Below the pieces are notes generated by a model. That model ran no database searches, was not told the origin of the DNA, and saw nothing but the letters and a program-made list of their open reading frames with translations. Positions 10,923 through 22,466 of a stretch of DNA of 64,000 bases are shown here, piece after piece. The position numbers and the translations under genes are program-made. The stretch spans positions 27,378,956-27,442,955 of the forward strand of contig NC_037094.1 of assembly GCF_002994745.2 (NCBI RefSeq). The letters are read 5' to 3'. Position 1 is the first letter of the stretch, and the number at the start of each line of letters is the position of its first letter. This DNA comes from Rosa chinensis (Eukaryota > Streptophyta > Magnoliopsida > Rosales > Rosaceae).

Positions 10923-12439
10923 GTCTTTTTTCGTAGTAGGCTTGAATGCCTTCTCGATTTGTCACATAATAACCATTGTGTTAATAGATGGTAATAAATG
11001 TTGGAGACCGAAATATGTGACAGGTAAATGAACAATGTACACATTAATAGAAATTAAATACTTGACCAGAAGTTATACATGATAGTTGTTTATCAACATT
11101 TATTAGCAAGCAGAAATTGAGTGCAAAATTGTAATAGTCAACTAGATTGCTTCATTAGTTGAGGAAACTGAAAAGAGTTTAAGAGGCTCTTTAACTAGAT
11201 GATGATTTACTTCATTAGTCTCTCGATAAAGACAAGATTTTTAACACAATTTCATGAAGCTCATATGAAAAATTTGTAAACTACCATTTAAAAAATAATA
11301 ATTTAATCTAGTTTAGTTATTTAACGTTTTTTTTTTTTGTCTGAAGTTATAATGCTTGCTCATCTAATTTTTGTTCAACCAAACATTTTGTATGGGTATC
11401 CTTCACATCCAGCTCCTAGCTTTCTAGTAGATCTTGTTGAAGTTTCAATAGAGAATTAGAGATTGAATTAATTCAACAAGACCATTGCAACATGCAGATT
11501 TAGACCGACAATCTCAAGACCAAGCAGCAGGCCATCAAGGCGGCTATCACTACGTACGCAGAGTCTGGTGGCTAAGCTGAGATTATTCCCTCTCTGATTG
11601 ATTGTTGCTGTGCGTCTGGGAGAACATTGTTAGTTTACTTTAATCTTCTGGTAAAGACTTGGGTGCTTGTCGTTGAAATTCTTTCAGGTTTACAATCACG
11701 TAATGTGGCAGGAATCACCCTGCGTCCCTGCCAAGTACTTAGTTCAAGAAACGTAATCTACTTCGTAGCTAACACTTGAAAATCATAGACTCGGGAACCA
11801 AGCCAGGTCCAAGATCTCTTCGACTTTGATGTTGTGGCGGCTACCATTAGGACCGACTGCTGTGTTATTCAAAATCACAGCCTAAATGGTCTTGGCATTC
11901 TGAACTCTGCTTACTCTTCCGTACTCGATACTCAAGCTTTAATGTCCTCGCTGGGAAGGAGTTGCTGAAAGAAAAACAAGACCCTAAGGATCAACTAACT
12001 AAATTAAACAAGCAGTAACTAACTAACTCCAGCAACAAAGAACATCCTTCAAAGTTCAAAGGAAAAAGAAAAAAAAAATCAGCCACTTGGGACAGTTTTA
12101 AGTTATTATTCGTGTTTGATGTATCTTTGTGAAGAAGTTCATAACGTATTTTAATGGGTTCCTTATTGGACCTTGGAAGAAAAAAGTCCAACTTCTCGGC
12201 CTTTTAGACTGGAAAGAATAGGGCCTAGCTGACACTGAATCAAAGAATTGTATGTTCATTTTGGTTTTTTTTTTTTTTCCTTTTTGAGGAGATGTTCATT
12301 ATGTCAATCCGATTACTTGTTTTCATCAGATTATGTGCTTTTAGTGAGTTTTCCCTTGCATTAGCTTCAATATTCATTTAGTACTTAGTGTCGCCCTAGT
12401 GCCAATCAATCACTGGAAGAGGGATGCTACTGTTCTGAC
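10923..12439. other. Spacer without recognisable gene
   Basis: A/T-rich, with poly(T) runs at about 11328-11338 and 12266-12279. The stretch at about 11480-11960 has more even base composition and partly open frames, but I cannot match it to any family; it could be a worn gene fragment. Confidence 0.4.
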
Positions 12440-12447
12440 TAGAAGAC

Positions 12448-13494
12448 CAGTGGCGGATCCAGAATCCAATTGTTGTCTAGGTTAATTAGAAGTGTGCAAT
12501 TTTTTTTTTTTTAGGTTTGGAACTCGGTGGAAGGCTCATCCTCACGCCTTTATTATTTTCAATCAAAACATACAACGGAGGGGACATAAAACCAAACCCT
12601 GTAAATTAAAAACTACAAGCATACATTTGTTGTAAAACAACAATAAATTAACTAAATCGTACCCTCCGAGACCCACTCACTTCAAACTCAGCAATCACTA
12701 ACTAGATGGAAAGGGCATCAACAACAATCTCGGTATTAGGCATAAACCCAGACACTATCACCAAAACTCTCAAATAAAAATTCTCCAATCTGCAACACAA
12801 AATGCACATCTTTAAATAAAAAATAATCACAACATAATTAGAAGCCAAAGAAAGCATCAAGAAATCCCAAAGCCCAACAAAACCTCATTCACTTATTGTT
12901 ACTTTATTTTTTCTTTTTTTTAGCCAGTAATTTATCATCACAGACATCAGTCGGTAATTCTAACTAAATATACAATCATCATAGCCTCATAGGCTATCCA
13001 CTGACTGACCAACCATGATCAAGAATTCAAGATCCTCAGCTAACATGGAATCTCTCTCTCTCTCTGTGTCTCTCTCTGTCTCTCCCCCAATCCTCAACTT
13101 ATACAGAAAAGCCCAACTCACAATTAGTCAATTACATCTGCCACTGGGAGCAAACAGAATAGGCGAGAGGAGATCTGGGATTTCTTTGAGAAAACCCCAT
13201 TGGGAAAAACAGAGCAAGAAGAAGAACAGAGATGTATCAAAAATTCAAAACAAGGGTGATCGATAGAGCTTCATACCTCGTTTACGAGAAGGCGAAAGGT
13301 AGTGTGTGAGGCTGTGAGCTATTGTCAGTGCTATGGGAGACTGGGAAGTGGGAATACACGCGACTTTGATGGATAATTTTTTTCTTCTTTGGGTTGGTAT
13401 GGGCTGAAAGGTAGAGATGTATATATACTTAAAGGATTTTTGGGATCTTGTCTAGGCTTGAGCCCATATAGCCTTCCATGTCCGTCCACCCCTG
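12448..13494. mobile_element. Non-autonomous hAT element, 1047 bp
   Basis: A perfect 8-bp duplication, TAGAAGAC, lies at 12440-12447 and 13495-13502. The element begins CAGTGGCGGATCCAG and ends in a decayed inverted copy (TCCGTCCACCCCTG). Eight-base duplications with CAG...CTG termini are the mark of hAT transposons. The inside has no transposase. It has a T-run at about 12499-12512, a CT microsatellite at 13050-13083 and a (T)n at 12905-12921. Related ends occur at 17052, 46628 and 60603 in this window. Confidence 0.85.
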
Positions 13495-13502
13495 TAGAAG
13501 AC

Positions 13503-13949
13503 CATATTATAAGATGCGTAAAAGAATAAAAATGAGAAGAAAAGATTGCTAACAATATCTTTTTTTTGGTAGTAAAAAATTGCTAACATTCAAGAATAAT
13601 GTAGCACTATTCGCCTCATGTCTAGAACTAGGGCCTCCTCCCTTCAAATACAGTTTCCAATCACAACTTTATTCTTCCTTAGAATCTAAAGCATGACGGC
13701 TACAATTGATGATTACAATGGTAGATAACAAGAAAGAAAAAGGGTTCTAGGCTTCGGAATTTTTTGAAGTATTGATGGGTGTATTGAGTAGATTTTGAAC
13801 TTTTGTGGGTTGGGGGAGAACTGGTAGGTGGAGTCGGCAATGAAGTCACTCTCGTGGAAAGGTCTGTTCAAATCATCTATACTTGGTTTCTCTATCTTGT
13901 CGAGTGTTCTCATTATCTTTATGGCTAATCCATTTCAAACTCATGACAA
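13503..13949. other. Spacer without recognisable features
   Basis: No credible gene or repeat end is seen. A short T-run insertion-like patch at about 13555-13575 sits between two ATTGCTAACA copies, but its structure is too ambiguous to call. Confidence 0.4.
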
Positions 13950-13956
13950 AACAAAA

Positions 13957-15490
13957 GGTGAGATTGTTTGAATAATTGATCATGATCCAGCACATCAACT
14001 CACTAAGAAGGCCAGGTGTATGATTAGTTTCGACTCTTTTAGTGTTTTGATTATATCAAATTTTAGGCATCTCACTCTTAATAGTCAATCTTCCAATTCA
14101 TCAATTCCGAGCATAAATTGCTTACACTTTAGGGTCTTCATTTTCTTTGGTTTTTAGTTTTCATTTTTCTAATCGGGAGTGTATTCCATGCACTGTCAGT
14201 GCATGGGTACTTGCAATATGAATGGATGTAATTTTTTTGATATTAAAATATATAAAGGAGTGGATTAGATGAGTGAATGTTATTTTTTTAGAGATTAAAA
14301 TAAGGGGAAATTATAGGTCACTCCCTGTACTTCTAGGGCGTCGACAGTTCAGTCCCTGCTATCTTAATTTTAACAAGTTACTCCCCAGACATTCAAATCT
14401 CACACAATGTGGTCCAAAATGACTATTTTACCCCTCACTTCTTCTTTTTTTGTTTTTTGTCTCCCCCCCCCCCCCCCAAAAAAAAAGGTGAGATTGTTTG
14501 AATAATTGATCATGATCCAGCACATCAACTCACTAAGAAGGCCAGGTGTATGATTAGTCTCGACTCTTTTAGCGTTTTGATTATATCAAATTTTAGGCAT
14601 CTCACTCTTAATGGTCAATCTTCCAATTCATCAATTCCGAGCATAAATTGCTTACACTTTAGGGTCTTCATTTTCTTTGGTTTTTAGTTTTCATTTTTCT
14701 AACCGGGAGTGTATTCCATGCACTGTCAGTGCATGAGTACTTGCAATATGAATGAATGTAATTTTTTTGATATTAAAATATATAAAGAAGTGGATTAGAT
14801 GAGTGACTGTTATTTTTTTAGAGATTAAAATAAGAGGAAATTATTGGTCACTCCCTGCTATCTTAATTTTAACAAGTTACTCCCCAGACATTCAAATCTC
14901 ACACAATGTGGTCCAAAATGACTATTTTACCCCCTCACTTCCTTTTTTTTTGTCTCCCCCCCTCCCCAAACAAAACAAAAGGTGAGATTGTTTGAATAAT
15001 TGATCATGATCCAGCACATCAACTCACTAAGAAGGCCAGGTGTATGATTAGTCTCGACTCTTTTAGCGTTTTGATTATATCAAATTTTAAGCATCTCACT
15101 TTTAATGGTCAATCTTCCAATTCATCAATTCCGAGCATAAATTGCTTACACTTTAGGGTCTTCATCTTCTTTGGTTTTTAGTTTTCATTTTTCTAACCGG
15201 GAGTGTATTCAGTGCATGGGTACTTGCAATATGAATGGATATAATTTTTTTGATATTAAAATATATAAAGGAGTGGATTAGATGAGTGACTGTTATTTTT
15301 TTAGAGATTAAAATAAGGGGAAATTACTGGTCACTCCCTGTACTTCTAGGGCATCCACAGTTCAGTCTCTGCTATCTTAATTTTAACAAGTTACTCCCCA
15401 GACATTCAAATCTCACACAATGTGGTCCAAAATGACTATTTTACCCCTCAATTCCTTTTTTGTTTGTTTTTTGTTTTTGTCTTCCCCCTC
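13957..15490. repeat. Segment of about 0.5 kb in three tandem copies
   Basis: Copies start with GGTGAGATTGTTTGAATAAT at 13957, 14487 and 14981, giving units of 530 and 494 bp and a third of about 500 bp. Each unit includes flanking sequence plus the left inverted repeat of the Mutator-like element at 15317. Each ends in a poly(C)/(A) patch (14463-14486, 14956-14980, 15484-15497). Units differ by a few substitutions and by small losses, such as a missing stretch after CACTCCCTG in the second unit. The homopolymer junctions suggest slippage or unequal exchange. The right inverted repeat was not multiplied. Confidence 0.85.
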
Positions 15491-16536
15491 CCCCCCCCTT
15501 CTCTTCTCGATCTGTTCTTCACCTTAACCATTTTACCCAAAAAATATATCCATAACAACCCAAGAAGCTTATTTCTTCCTCGTATTTATTCTCAAACAAA
15601 ATCAACTGATCTTGATTCTTTTCTGAATAAACCCAGATCATACCCACAACTTATAACCAAGTTTTTTGCTCAAGATCAAGCACAAAGTCATACCCAGAAA
15701 ACCAAGAACAATTTCTATTCTTCAATACACCCAGTACCCATACTATACAATCAATTATAGTAATTGAATCTTATGTTAACTCAATTATATCATGTTGACT
15801 GCAATTATATGGTTTATGCCATCCAGAAGACAAGAATTCAAGATTCAAGATCAACTGGAAAATGGAAATAGTTGAAATTTGAAAACTTGAAATCAACCCA
15901 TTTCAACAATTCAAGGCTACGGTCTAATGGGTCAATTCTATTCTAAGAAGTAAGAACCAACAATCCAACAACTCAACTAGTTACAAGTCATAAGATCAAA
16001 TCGAGTAACCGACAAATCATCAAATATTCAAATGGAAATCGACTAAAGATTAGAGGAGGAGAGGACTAAGGAGCCGACCAGCCCGACCGAGCTGTTGCCA
16101 CTCGCCGAGAAGCAGAAGAAAACGGAGACCCGGAGAGGGAGAGAGAGTTCAGGGGCGGTACCTGGAGGGTGGAGGCGGAAACGCCGAGACTGGTTGCTGG
16201 AGCAGTCGGGAGTGCCGGAGTGCTCCAAGGACTCAAGGAGGAAATCGAGGAATGGAGGATTGCAGTTAGGGCTGTTCGGCAGAGGAGAAAAACTAGCCCA
16301 GAAAAAAACTCGACGGCACCAATGCAAAGTCCTAAATCCGGAGGTTTTTGTAGCAATTAGTGAAGAACATCATGCACCTCAAATGAATCCTGCCAATTAA
16401 TCTTCTTAGATTGACAAAATAAGGCAAACCCATCAATCAATTTGGCCTTAATTCAATATTTGTAAATCGCCGGTGAGGAAAACAAGAACATACCAACCTG
16501 ATTGGTCATGTTGGGCAATCAACCCACTGTCACAAC

Positions 16537-16571
<35 letters not shown>

Positions 16572-16971
16572 CATCTGCATCACCAGCCCTTCCGACGACC
16601 AAGACCAGTGACCCCGAGATCTTGAGAAGCTGGTATCATCGACACCGACGAGCCAGACGCCTGCGAACAAGAAGGCTAGATCGGCCGCTCCTGTTTCGAC
16701 GACCTGGGGTGCACACGATCTTCGTCTTCGGCTTCTGATCCATCGATCACCCCTCTCTCACGATTTTTTTATGTTTGGGTAAATGGTTAAGATGAAGAAC
16801 AGATCGAAGAGAGAGAGAGAGAGAGAGAGAAGGATGTGAGGGGTAAAATAGTCATTTTGGACCACATTGTGTGAGATTTGAATGTCTGGTGAGTAACTTG
16901 TTAAAATTAAGATAGCAGGGACGGAACTGTCGACGCCCCTATAAGTATAGGGAGTGACTAGTAATTTCTCC
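15317..16971. mobile_element. Mutator-like (possible Pack-MULE) element, long TIRs
   Basis: The left end GGGGAAATTACTGGTCACTCC (15317 on) is inverted at the right end (to 16971). The inverted match runs about 200 bases, out to the CGATCTGTTCTTCACC pair at about 15508 and 16805. The flanks TTAAAATAA (15308-15316) and TTAAAAATAA (16972-16981) look like a 9-bp target duplication with a one-base indel. Long TIRs with a 9-bp duplication define Mutator-like elements. The interior at about 16040-16340 and 16570-16740 is clearly richer in G/C than its surroundings, as in captured gene pieces, but I cannot name the source gene. No transposase is present. GA-repeats lie at 16541-16568 and 16810-16829. 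Confidence 0.7.
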
Positions 16972-17051
16972 TTAAAAATAATCGTCAGTGCACTTGCACT
17001 GTCGGTGCATACAATCCTCTCCAGTATAGTATAGGACTGAACGAGTGAGGT

Positions 17052-17200
17052 CAGTGGCGGAGCCACATTGGGACACAGAACCCACTAGATTTTTTACATA
17101 TAAATAACTTTTAGTCATCCAAAATGACAAGCTGCCATTATAGTGCAGTGGTAAGGTTTTGTTATGCCTTGCAGGAGGTTCAGGTTTTGAGCCTTTACTT
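17052..17200 (+). mobile_element. hAT-family end fragment
   Basis: Starts CAGTGGCGGAGCCACATTGG and matches the start of the complete element at 46628 for about 150 bases, including the box-like TAGTGGTAAGG and GGTTCAGGTTTTGAG. No right end is found, so it is truncated. Confidence 0.6.
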
Positions 17201-17219
17201 TTTTTGTTTTAATTATTTA

Positions 17220-18691
17220 AGGTTAATTACTTAATTAGTCTATAATTTTTGGTAATATAATCTGATAATAATACACTGGTGTAATTATGACTAACTCCAT
17301 TAACTGGAACACGACAGGATTATAAATTGGTCTCATTAAGTTATTTGACATAATTAATTATTGATTTGAGATTTTGAGTTAGAATTGACTATGACGCGAT
17401 ACAAACACAACTTGCTAATATATATTATATGTATGTAAAATAAAACTTAAAATCCAATACTAAACAGAACGATCTAGAAACTCTTCATCAGATCAGTTTT
17501 CATATTAAAGTTTTTGTTTTCATATTTCTTCATTTCGTTCTGTTCCCCTTTCTCATCCTTCCGCATCTTCTTCTTAATTTTCATCTTCCTCTTTTCTTTC
17601 ATATATTTCTCTTTATATTTTCCAAGAAGAAGAGAAGAAGATTACCAAACTGGCCTTTAGTAAACATCAGAGTCTGGGATAAACATTCATGATAAAGAAA
17701 CAAGATTACGCGTACCATTGAGATTCACTTTACTGTCATTATCATATTCTGTGAAAGTTCCGGAAACCTAATTAATTTGAAATTAAAAAGCATTTATGTA
17801 TGCGAGCTGCCTATTGCGATAGGGAAAGGCTAGCTAAAACAAAGCCCGCACGGTAGAGAAAGAAGCAAAGCATGAGACCCATATATTGTTCATTATTGAT
17901 AGTGCTTCTGGCAATGATTGGCAGTTTGCATCTCCATTACTAATTGTTTCAATTTATCTTTCGCACGTTGGAAGACGACCTTATTGTTCGTTTCTTGTAT
18001 TCCCTCTTGGGCTAGAATTTCTACTCACTTTCTCTTAAATGACAGTGAACTTTCGCGCATTTATGTTTGTGTTTGAGTGGGATTTTTGAATAGGATTTCT
18101 CGAAGGTATCATCTTTTCCTAAACAAACAAAGAAAGTGAATACCAACCTTGTGATTTCACCGGTAGAGTAGTTGATCAATACTCTATTCAGCTCACACTA
18201 ATCGTGAATTAAAAAAGAAAAACGCACATAAAGTAAAACAAACTACTCTAGTTAAAAGTATGATATAAAAGTTTATGAATTGAATGTATAAAGTAAAATT
18301 GAACGCTAAATTCTCTCTTAAATCATGAAATGATTTATATATCTATCGAACTAATTTTTCTCTTTAAAAAGAGTTTTGATGACACAGGAATCAAATTACA
18401 AATGCACTCTAGATTAATGGAAGACAGTACAAATAAAGTTAGGGTAAATAGGCCCATGTCCCCTATTTGTGCAAGAAATCCTATGTAAAAGTACTAGTAC
18501 AAACAAAATGAGGAGTTTGTTAATTGCTTTTGAGCTTGATTCGGGGTTCATGAGGCTTCATTACCCTTAAATTTGGGTGACCATGTTTTAAACTACAACG
18601 AAGATATGCAAGTCCAAATAATAAAGGGGCACGAATAACAATTAAAAAGTGTCCTCCATAAAGATCAGAATTGTAGTTCACTTCTAAATGC
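17220..18691. other. Spacer without recognisable gene
   Basis: A/T-rich sequence with no open frame of substance and no terminal repeat that I can pair. Confidence 0.4.
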
Positions 18692-18735
18692 AATTCCATC
18701 TAATTAGTGTCATCAAAAAAATTCCGTCCAATTAG
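18692..18735 (+). mobile_element. Micro-retroposon, 12-bp insert
   Basis: AATTCCATCTAATTAG (18692-18707) and AATTCCGTCCAATTAG (18720-18735) match at 14 of 16 bases. They enclose TGTCATCAAAAA, which ends in A. This looks like an extremely 5'-truncated poly(A)-tailed insertion with its target duplication. Confidence 0.55.
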
Positions 18736-19099
18736 CTTTGGCATTTTTGGCCGCTAGACTCCAAAATTAGAAGCTTTCAAGTTAAGTTTCATCAAATTGG
18801 GAAGATATGGATCAGCCGAACATGATTTTAGTTTTCTGCAAACCTAGCAATCAAGAATAAATTAGTCGGAAAAGAAAGGTAGTTGATATTTTCCTAATTG
18901 TTTGTCGACCCTTGGACATCCCAAGTCTGCAAGAAGTCAGATATTTAGCCACCATGAAAGTAATGTTCATCAAAGTGTTTAATGAGGACAAAAGAAAGTT
19001 GGATCAACATGTCTGGCCTCCTCTCTGTGGCTACAAAGTCATGTGGCAACTTGCTAAAGCCTTTGTAATCCCAGAAATCTATTTGATTCATAGTTTATT

Positions 19100-19145
19100 A
19101 CAAGTTTATAATTCGAAGTACATGTACTTCGAATTGTAAACTTGT
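19100..19145. repeat. 46-bp near-perfect palindrome
   Basis: The two arms, ACAAGTTTATAATTCGAAG and its complement, meet at the centre GTACATGTAC with only one mismatched pair. The sequence can form a cruciform, or a long hairpin if transcribed. It is not attached to an element I can recognise; a fold-back MITE core is possible. Confidence 0.8.
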
Positions 19146-20020
19146 GCAATCAGCAATTCATCAAGCCCCTTTTTCTTTCCTTTTTCTTCTGTAGCTTTTT
19201 CACTGATGTTCAACTTTTAGGATGTACGTGCTAGTCGTTAGTAGTTATATATCCAATTTTGAGTTAGGGGGAAATTATTTTTGGTTATAAGTTCTAGTAT
19301 CTAGACTTCTGTATCGCAAAGTCCCAAGTGTTAAAATGAATTGTTGGTAAACTACAATGACTATCGACGGGGACTTGCATAATATAATTCAAAAGATGTC
19401 TTATAAAGAAGCTTCTTCGGAAAACACCGTCTTCAAAAAGGCCATTGTATAGAATAGTACTTTGATAGTGCTTATGTAATATATATCTCGTATGCTCATA
19501 TGTTTAAGAGTAATCAGATCATTAAGTTTGTTCAACTATTCAATCAATGTCATGTCCATTAATTTTAAATATTTTTGAACTTTTGCATGAAATATTTATT
19601 TTATGTACGTCACTTCAATTTTTTGAACTCTAAATAAGTGGTTTGAACAAATCTTTTCCATATATTTGAGTTATTGGATGAGAAACTTTATCGTATTGTA
19701 CCGCATGGATAGTAACTATATTGGAGAACAGACTCACTCGGATCGGTCCAGACCTGATCCCCTGGCCTCTTTGCCATTACTATTCCAATCTTCTAGTTAT
19801 ATATCTTGTTGGAGTTTCAGTTCAATGATGATTCATCCATAACTCTTGACATAAGCAAAAGCTGCTTGTTTTCGTCGAAGCTGCTCCGAAGTTTAAATAG
19901 TACGACGTAAGAGGTCGACTCAGAAAGAGCTCTGTCTCTCTGTCCAGGCCTCAGGCCTGGCCGGCCGGTGAAAAGCAGTTAGGAGAGGACCCCACACAAC
20001 GCGACGAAGCTGCTGTTAAG
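19146..20020. other. Spacer; compact inverted repeats near 19943
   Basis: Mostly A/T-rich and featureless. At about 19943-19968 lies a G/C-rich patch with CCAGGCCTCAGGCCTGG followed by CCGGCCGG. The patch sits 3' of a TTTAAATAG TATA-like stretch (about 19894) and 5' of the small frame at 20021. It may be part of a promoter or leader. Confidence 0.35.
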
Positions 20021-20215
20021 ATGGGGGTGGTCATCATCGAGAAGCCATTATTAGGGAACGAAGGACCCACATTCGGATCACAACAACCCGGAAACGCCGT
20101 GGGTTTTGGAGTCAACAAAAGCAAAACTAGTGTACAGACGACGCAGACTCGTCGTGCTTGGTGTGCCGTGACCGTGGGGTTGAAGCTCTTTTCATCATTG
20201 TCTCATGCATTGTAA
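20021..20215 (+). CDS. Small open frame, unknown, 64 residues
   Basis: I do not recognise this protein. The ATG lies in a G/C-richer island (about 19960-20200) unlike the surrounding A/T-rich spacer, which is the main reason to list it. It is preceded by a TATA-like TTTAAATAG about 130 bases upstream. The product would start MGVVIIEKPLLGNEG, with no signal peptide, membrane helix or motif that I can see. It could be a lone first exon or a captured fragment. Coding status is doubtful. Confidence 0.2.
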   Translation: MGVVIIEKPLLGNEGPTFGSQQPGNAVGFGVNKSKTSVQTTQTRRAWCAVTVGLKLFSSLSHAL

Positions 20216-20985
20216 CCTAGCCCTTCTTTTCCAAGTCAAGTTCGTACCCACCATTTGTTTATGTCTCTCAATTTCTTCTTCCTTTCTTGAAGAATACCCC
20301 AACTTACTATTCCTAGCTTTTTATATTTATTTCAATAATTTCTTCATCAGTATTGTTCTAGAGAAATAGGTTTTGATTTTTTCAAGACGGCAGGTCTTAA
20401 ATTTCACTATTCACACCGAAATTATAGTTGTTGTCATGAGTGTGTTAAGACTAGAGACAAACAAGAGGAAATGATGATAGATGAGGAATTCACCTTACTG
20501 AGGTTGACTAATGCAATTATAAAATCAAATTCATTTTGAAGTGGAGTATTTGGAGATCATCTATTTCATCATCATGTGAGACTAATGGATGAAACAGATA
20601 CACCACAAATTTTGGGTGAATTATTGTTCTTGGGATACAGAGGTTCAAAAGATTTAATTGGGTTGAAAAGAGACGAAATTAGTGATTTTATATCGAACAT
20701 AATTATTTATATTTGTATCGAGTGTTAATTGACTGAATCACAGGAAGTCGTGCTTACAACTCTTAACTAGTACAATCAATAAGGTGAATGGTGTAACATG
20801 GAAGATGACCATTGACCAAGTAGGCTGTACACCTTTCAAGGGCTTCAATTCTCACCCAAAAAAAAACACAATAGGAAGGGATTGAAGGAATGTCGACTCA
20901 ATTTTCAATAACATGAGCTGAATAACCTCATCAAACTCAATGCATATATGAATTATAGGTGTCAAACTCTTCGAAAGAATGTGCA
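20216..20985. other. Spacer without recognisable features
   Basis: A/T-rich; nothing identified on either strand. Confidence 0.4.
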
Positions 20986-20988
20986 TAA

Positions 20989-21584
20989 GAGCAACTCTAA
21001 TAGCTTCCCTATAATTTCTGTATTAGAGCAACTCCAACAGCTTCTCTATATTTTGATTTTACTCTATTTTAGGGAAGAATGAGCCTCTTTTGCTCCAACA
21101 GATTCCCTATAACCATCCCTATTTTAGAGATAATGAAGAGAGAGAAAACCAAATTCCCTAAATTTACAACAATCTCTAAAATTTAAGGAAGAATTATGGA
21201 GATTTTAGATATTGCTGCAAAATAGGGAATCTGTTGGAGTTGGAGAAGAAAAAAAAACTAAAGCTTTGACTTTTGCTTTCTTATAATACAAAAATTATAG
21301 GGAAGCTGTTGGAGTTGCTCTTATAGGAAAGCAAAAGTCAAAACTTTAGCCTCGTTTTCTTCTCTAATTCCAACCGATTCTCTATTTTACAGCAATCTCT
21401 AAAATCTCCATAATTTTTCCTTAAAATTTTAGAGATTGCTGTAAATTTAGGGAATTTAGTTTTTCTCTTTCCTCATTATCTCTAAAATGGAAATAGTTAT
21501 AGGGAATCTATTGGAGCAAAAGAGCCTCTTTTTTTCTCTAAAATAGAGAAAAATCAAAATATGGAGAAACTGTTGGAGTTGATC
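20989..21584. mobile_element. PIF/Harbinger-like MITE containing a nested relative
   Basis: The termini are GAGCAACTCTAATAGC and its decayed inverse (CTGTTGGAGTTGATC), with TAA on both flanks (20986-20988, 21585-21587). Three-base TAA/TTA duplications are typical of the PIF/Harbinger (Tourist) group. It is interrupted at 21023-21323 by a related copy; without that insert it is about 298 bp. The interior is itself inverted-repeat-like, so the whole unit could fold into a hairpin. It encodes nothing. Confidence 0.8.
21026..21320. mobile_element. Nested MITE, 295 bp, TTA duplication
   Basis: Begins GAGCAACTCCAACAGCTTC and ends with the exact inverse (GAAGCTGTTGGAGTTGCTC). TTA lies at 21023-21025 and 21321-21323. 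Inverted repeats of 19 bases match perfectly, so it is younger than the decayed outer copy into which it jumped. Confidence 0.85.
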
Positions 21585-21587
21585 TAA

Positions 21588-22420
21588 GTCTGTTTCATGT
21601 TGAAAAAAAAAATATAAGAAGCAAAAATATTATGTCACCCTCCCTTATCACTCGAGTCAACTCATGTTAAATAATGAGATACTTCAACCGCATTTCTGTT
21701 AAAGGAGACTTTCACACCTTAAAGTAGGATTTTTACACTTTCACTGTAATAAGCCAAATTCTTAGTAAAATGTAATGCGTTCCTATTTGTTCATATGAAA
21801 CACAATATCAAAGTGGATCAAATATTATTTGTCCACATGAAATTAAAAAAAAATCATTAAAAAAATAGACCTATAAAATTATTATGCTCATGCTGCATTC
21901 ATCCTTTCTTCTTTCACACAATTTCATGGATTTTACTTGTGAAACTTGGGGAATGTGACATAATTGTAGATATAATTTGTCCCAGTTACTTAAGACTAAA
22001 GAAAAAATAGGACTGATCGACCTGCATGAATTAGTCCTCAATGAGGTGCAAAAGCCAAAAGGTATTTTGCTTCTCATCCTTAGCACAATAGCGCTTGTTG
22101 TTGTCATAATACGAACAAACAAATTAATTAATTACTTCAATCTATTTAATTTGATTAGTTAACAAGAGGCATCCATTTGATTATTCCATCTGATTGAGAA
22201 AATATTGTTTTGGTTCCTTTCATGATTGTGTAAGCATAATCCATCTAGGGAGTACTTGGTCAACTCACGCCCTTAAGCGGTACTGTAAACATGCGACATA
22301 TATGCCCCAAAATAAACACTAGAAATCATGCAACATTCATTAGTTTTAGTTTGTTTTGGAGTAATTTACACATCATCACGAATAGGTTTGGATTTTTGGA
22401 ACATTTTATACATCTAAAAG
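21588..22420. other. Spacer without recognisable features
   Basis: A/T-rich. Short overlapping frames on both strands at 21871-22162 look like chance. Confidence 0.4.
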
Positions 22421-22466
22421 AGTAACGCTATATTTATTCAAAAAAAAAAAAAGTAACGGTATGTAT
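22421..22466 (+). mobile_element. Micro-retroposon with poly(A)
   Basis: AGTAACGCTATAT (22421) and AGTAACGGTATGT (22452) match at 11 of 13 bases. They enclose about 18 bases that end in a run of A (22440-22452). Confidence 0.4.

Noticed and set aside
13957..15490. CRISPR-like array
   Set aside because: Only three ~500-bp units in a plant genome, with no short regular repeat/spacer pattern.
14803..15760. Frames containing NVVQNDYFTP in the tandem repeat
   Set aside because: They recur in each repeat unit and inverted in the other TIR, so they are transposon-end sequence and not protein.
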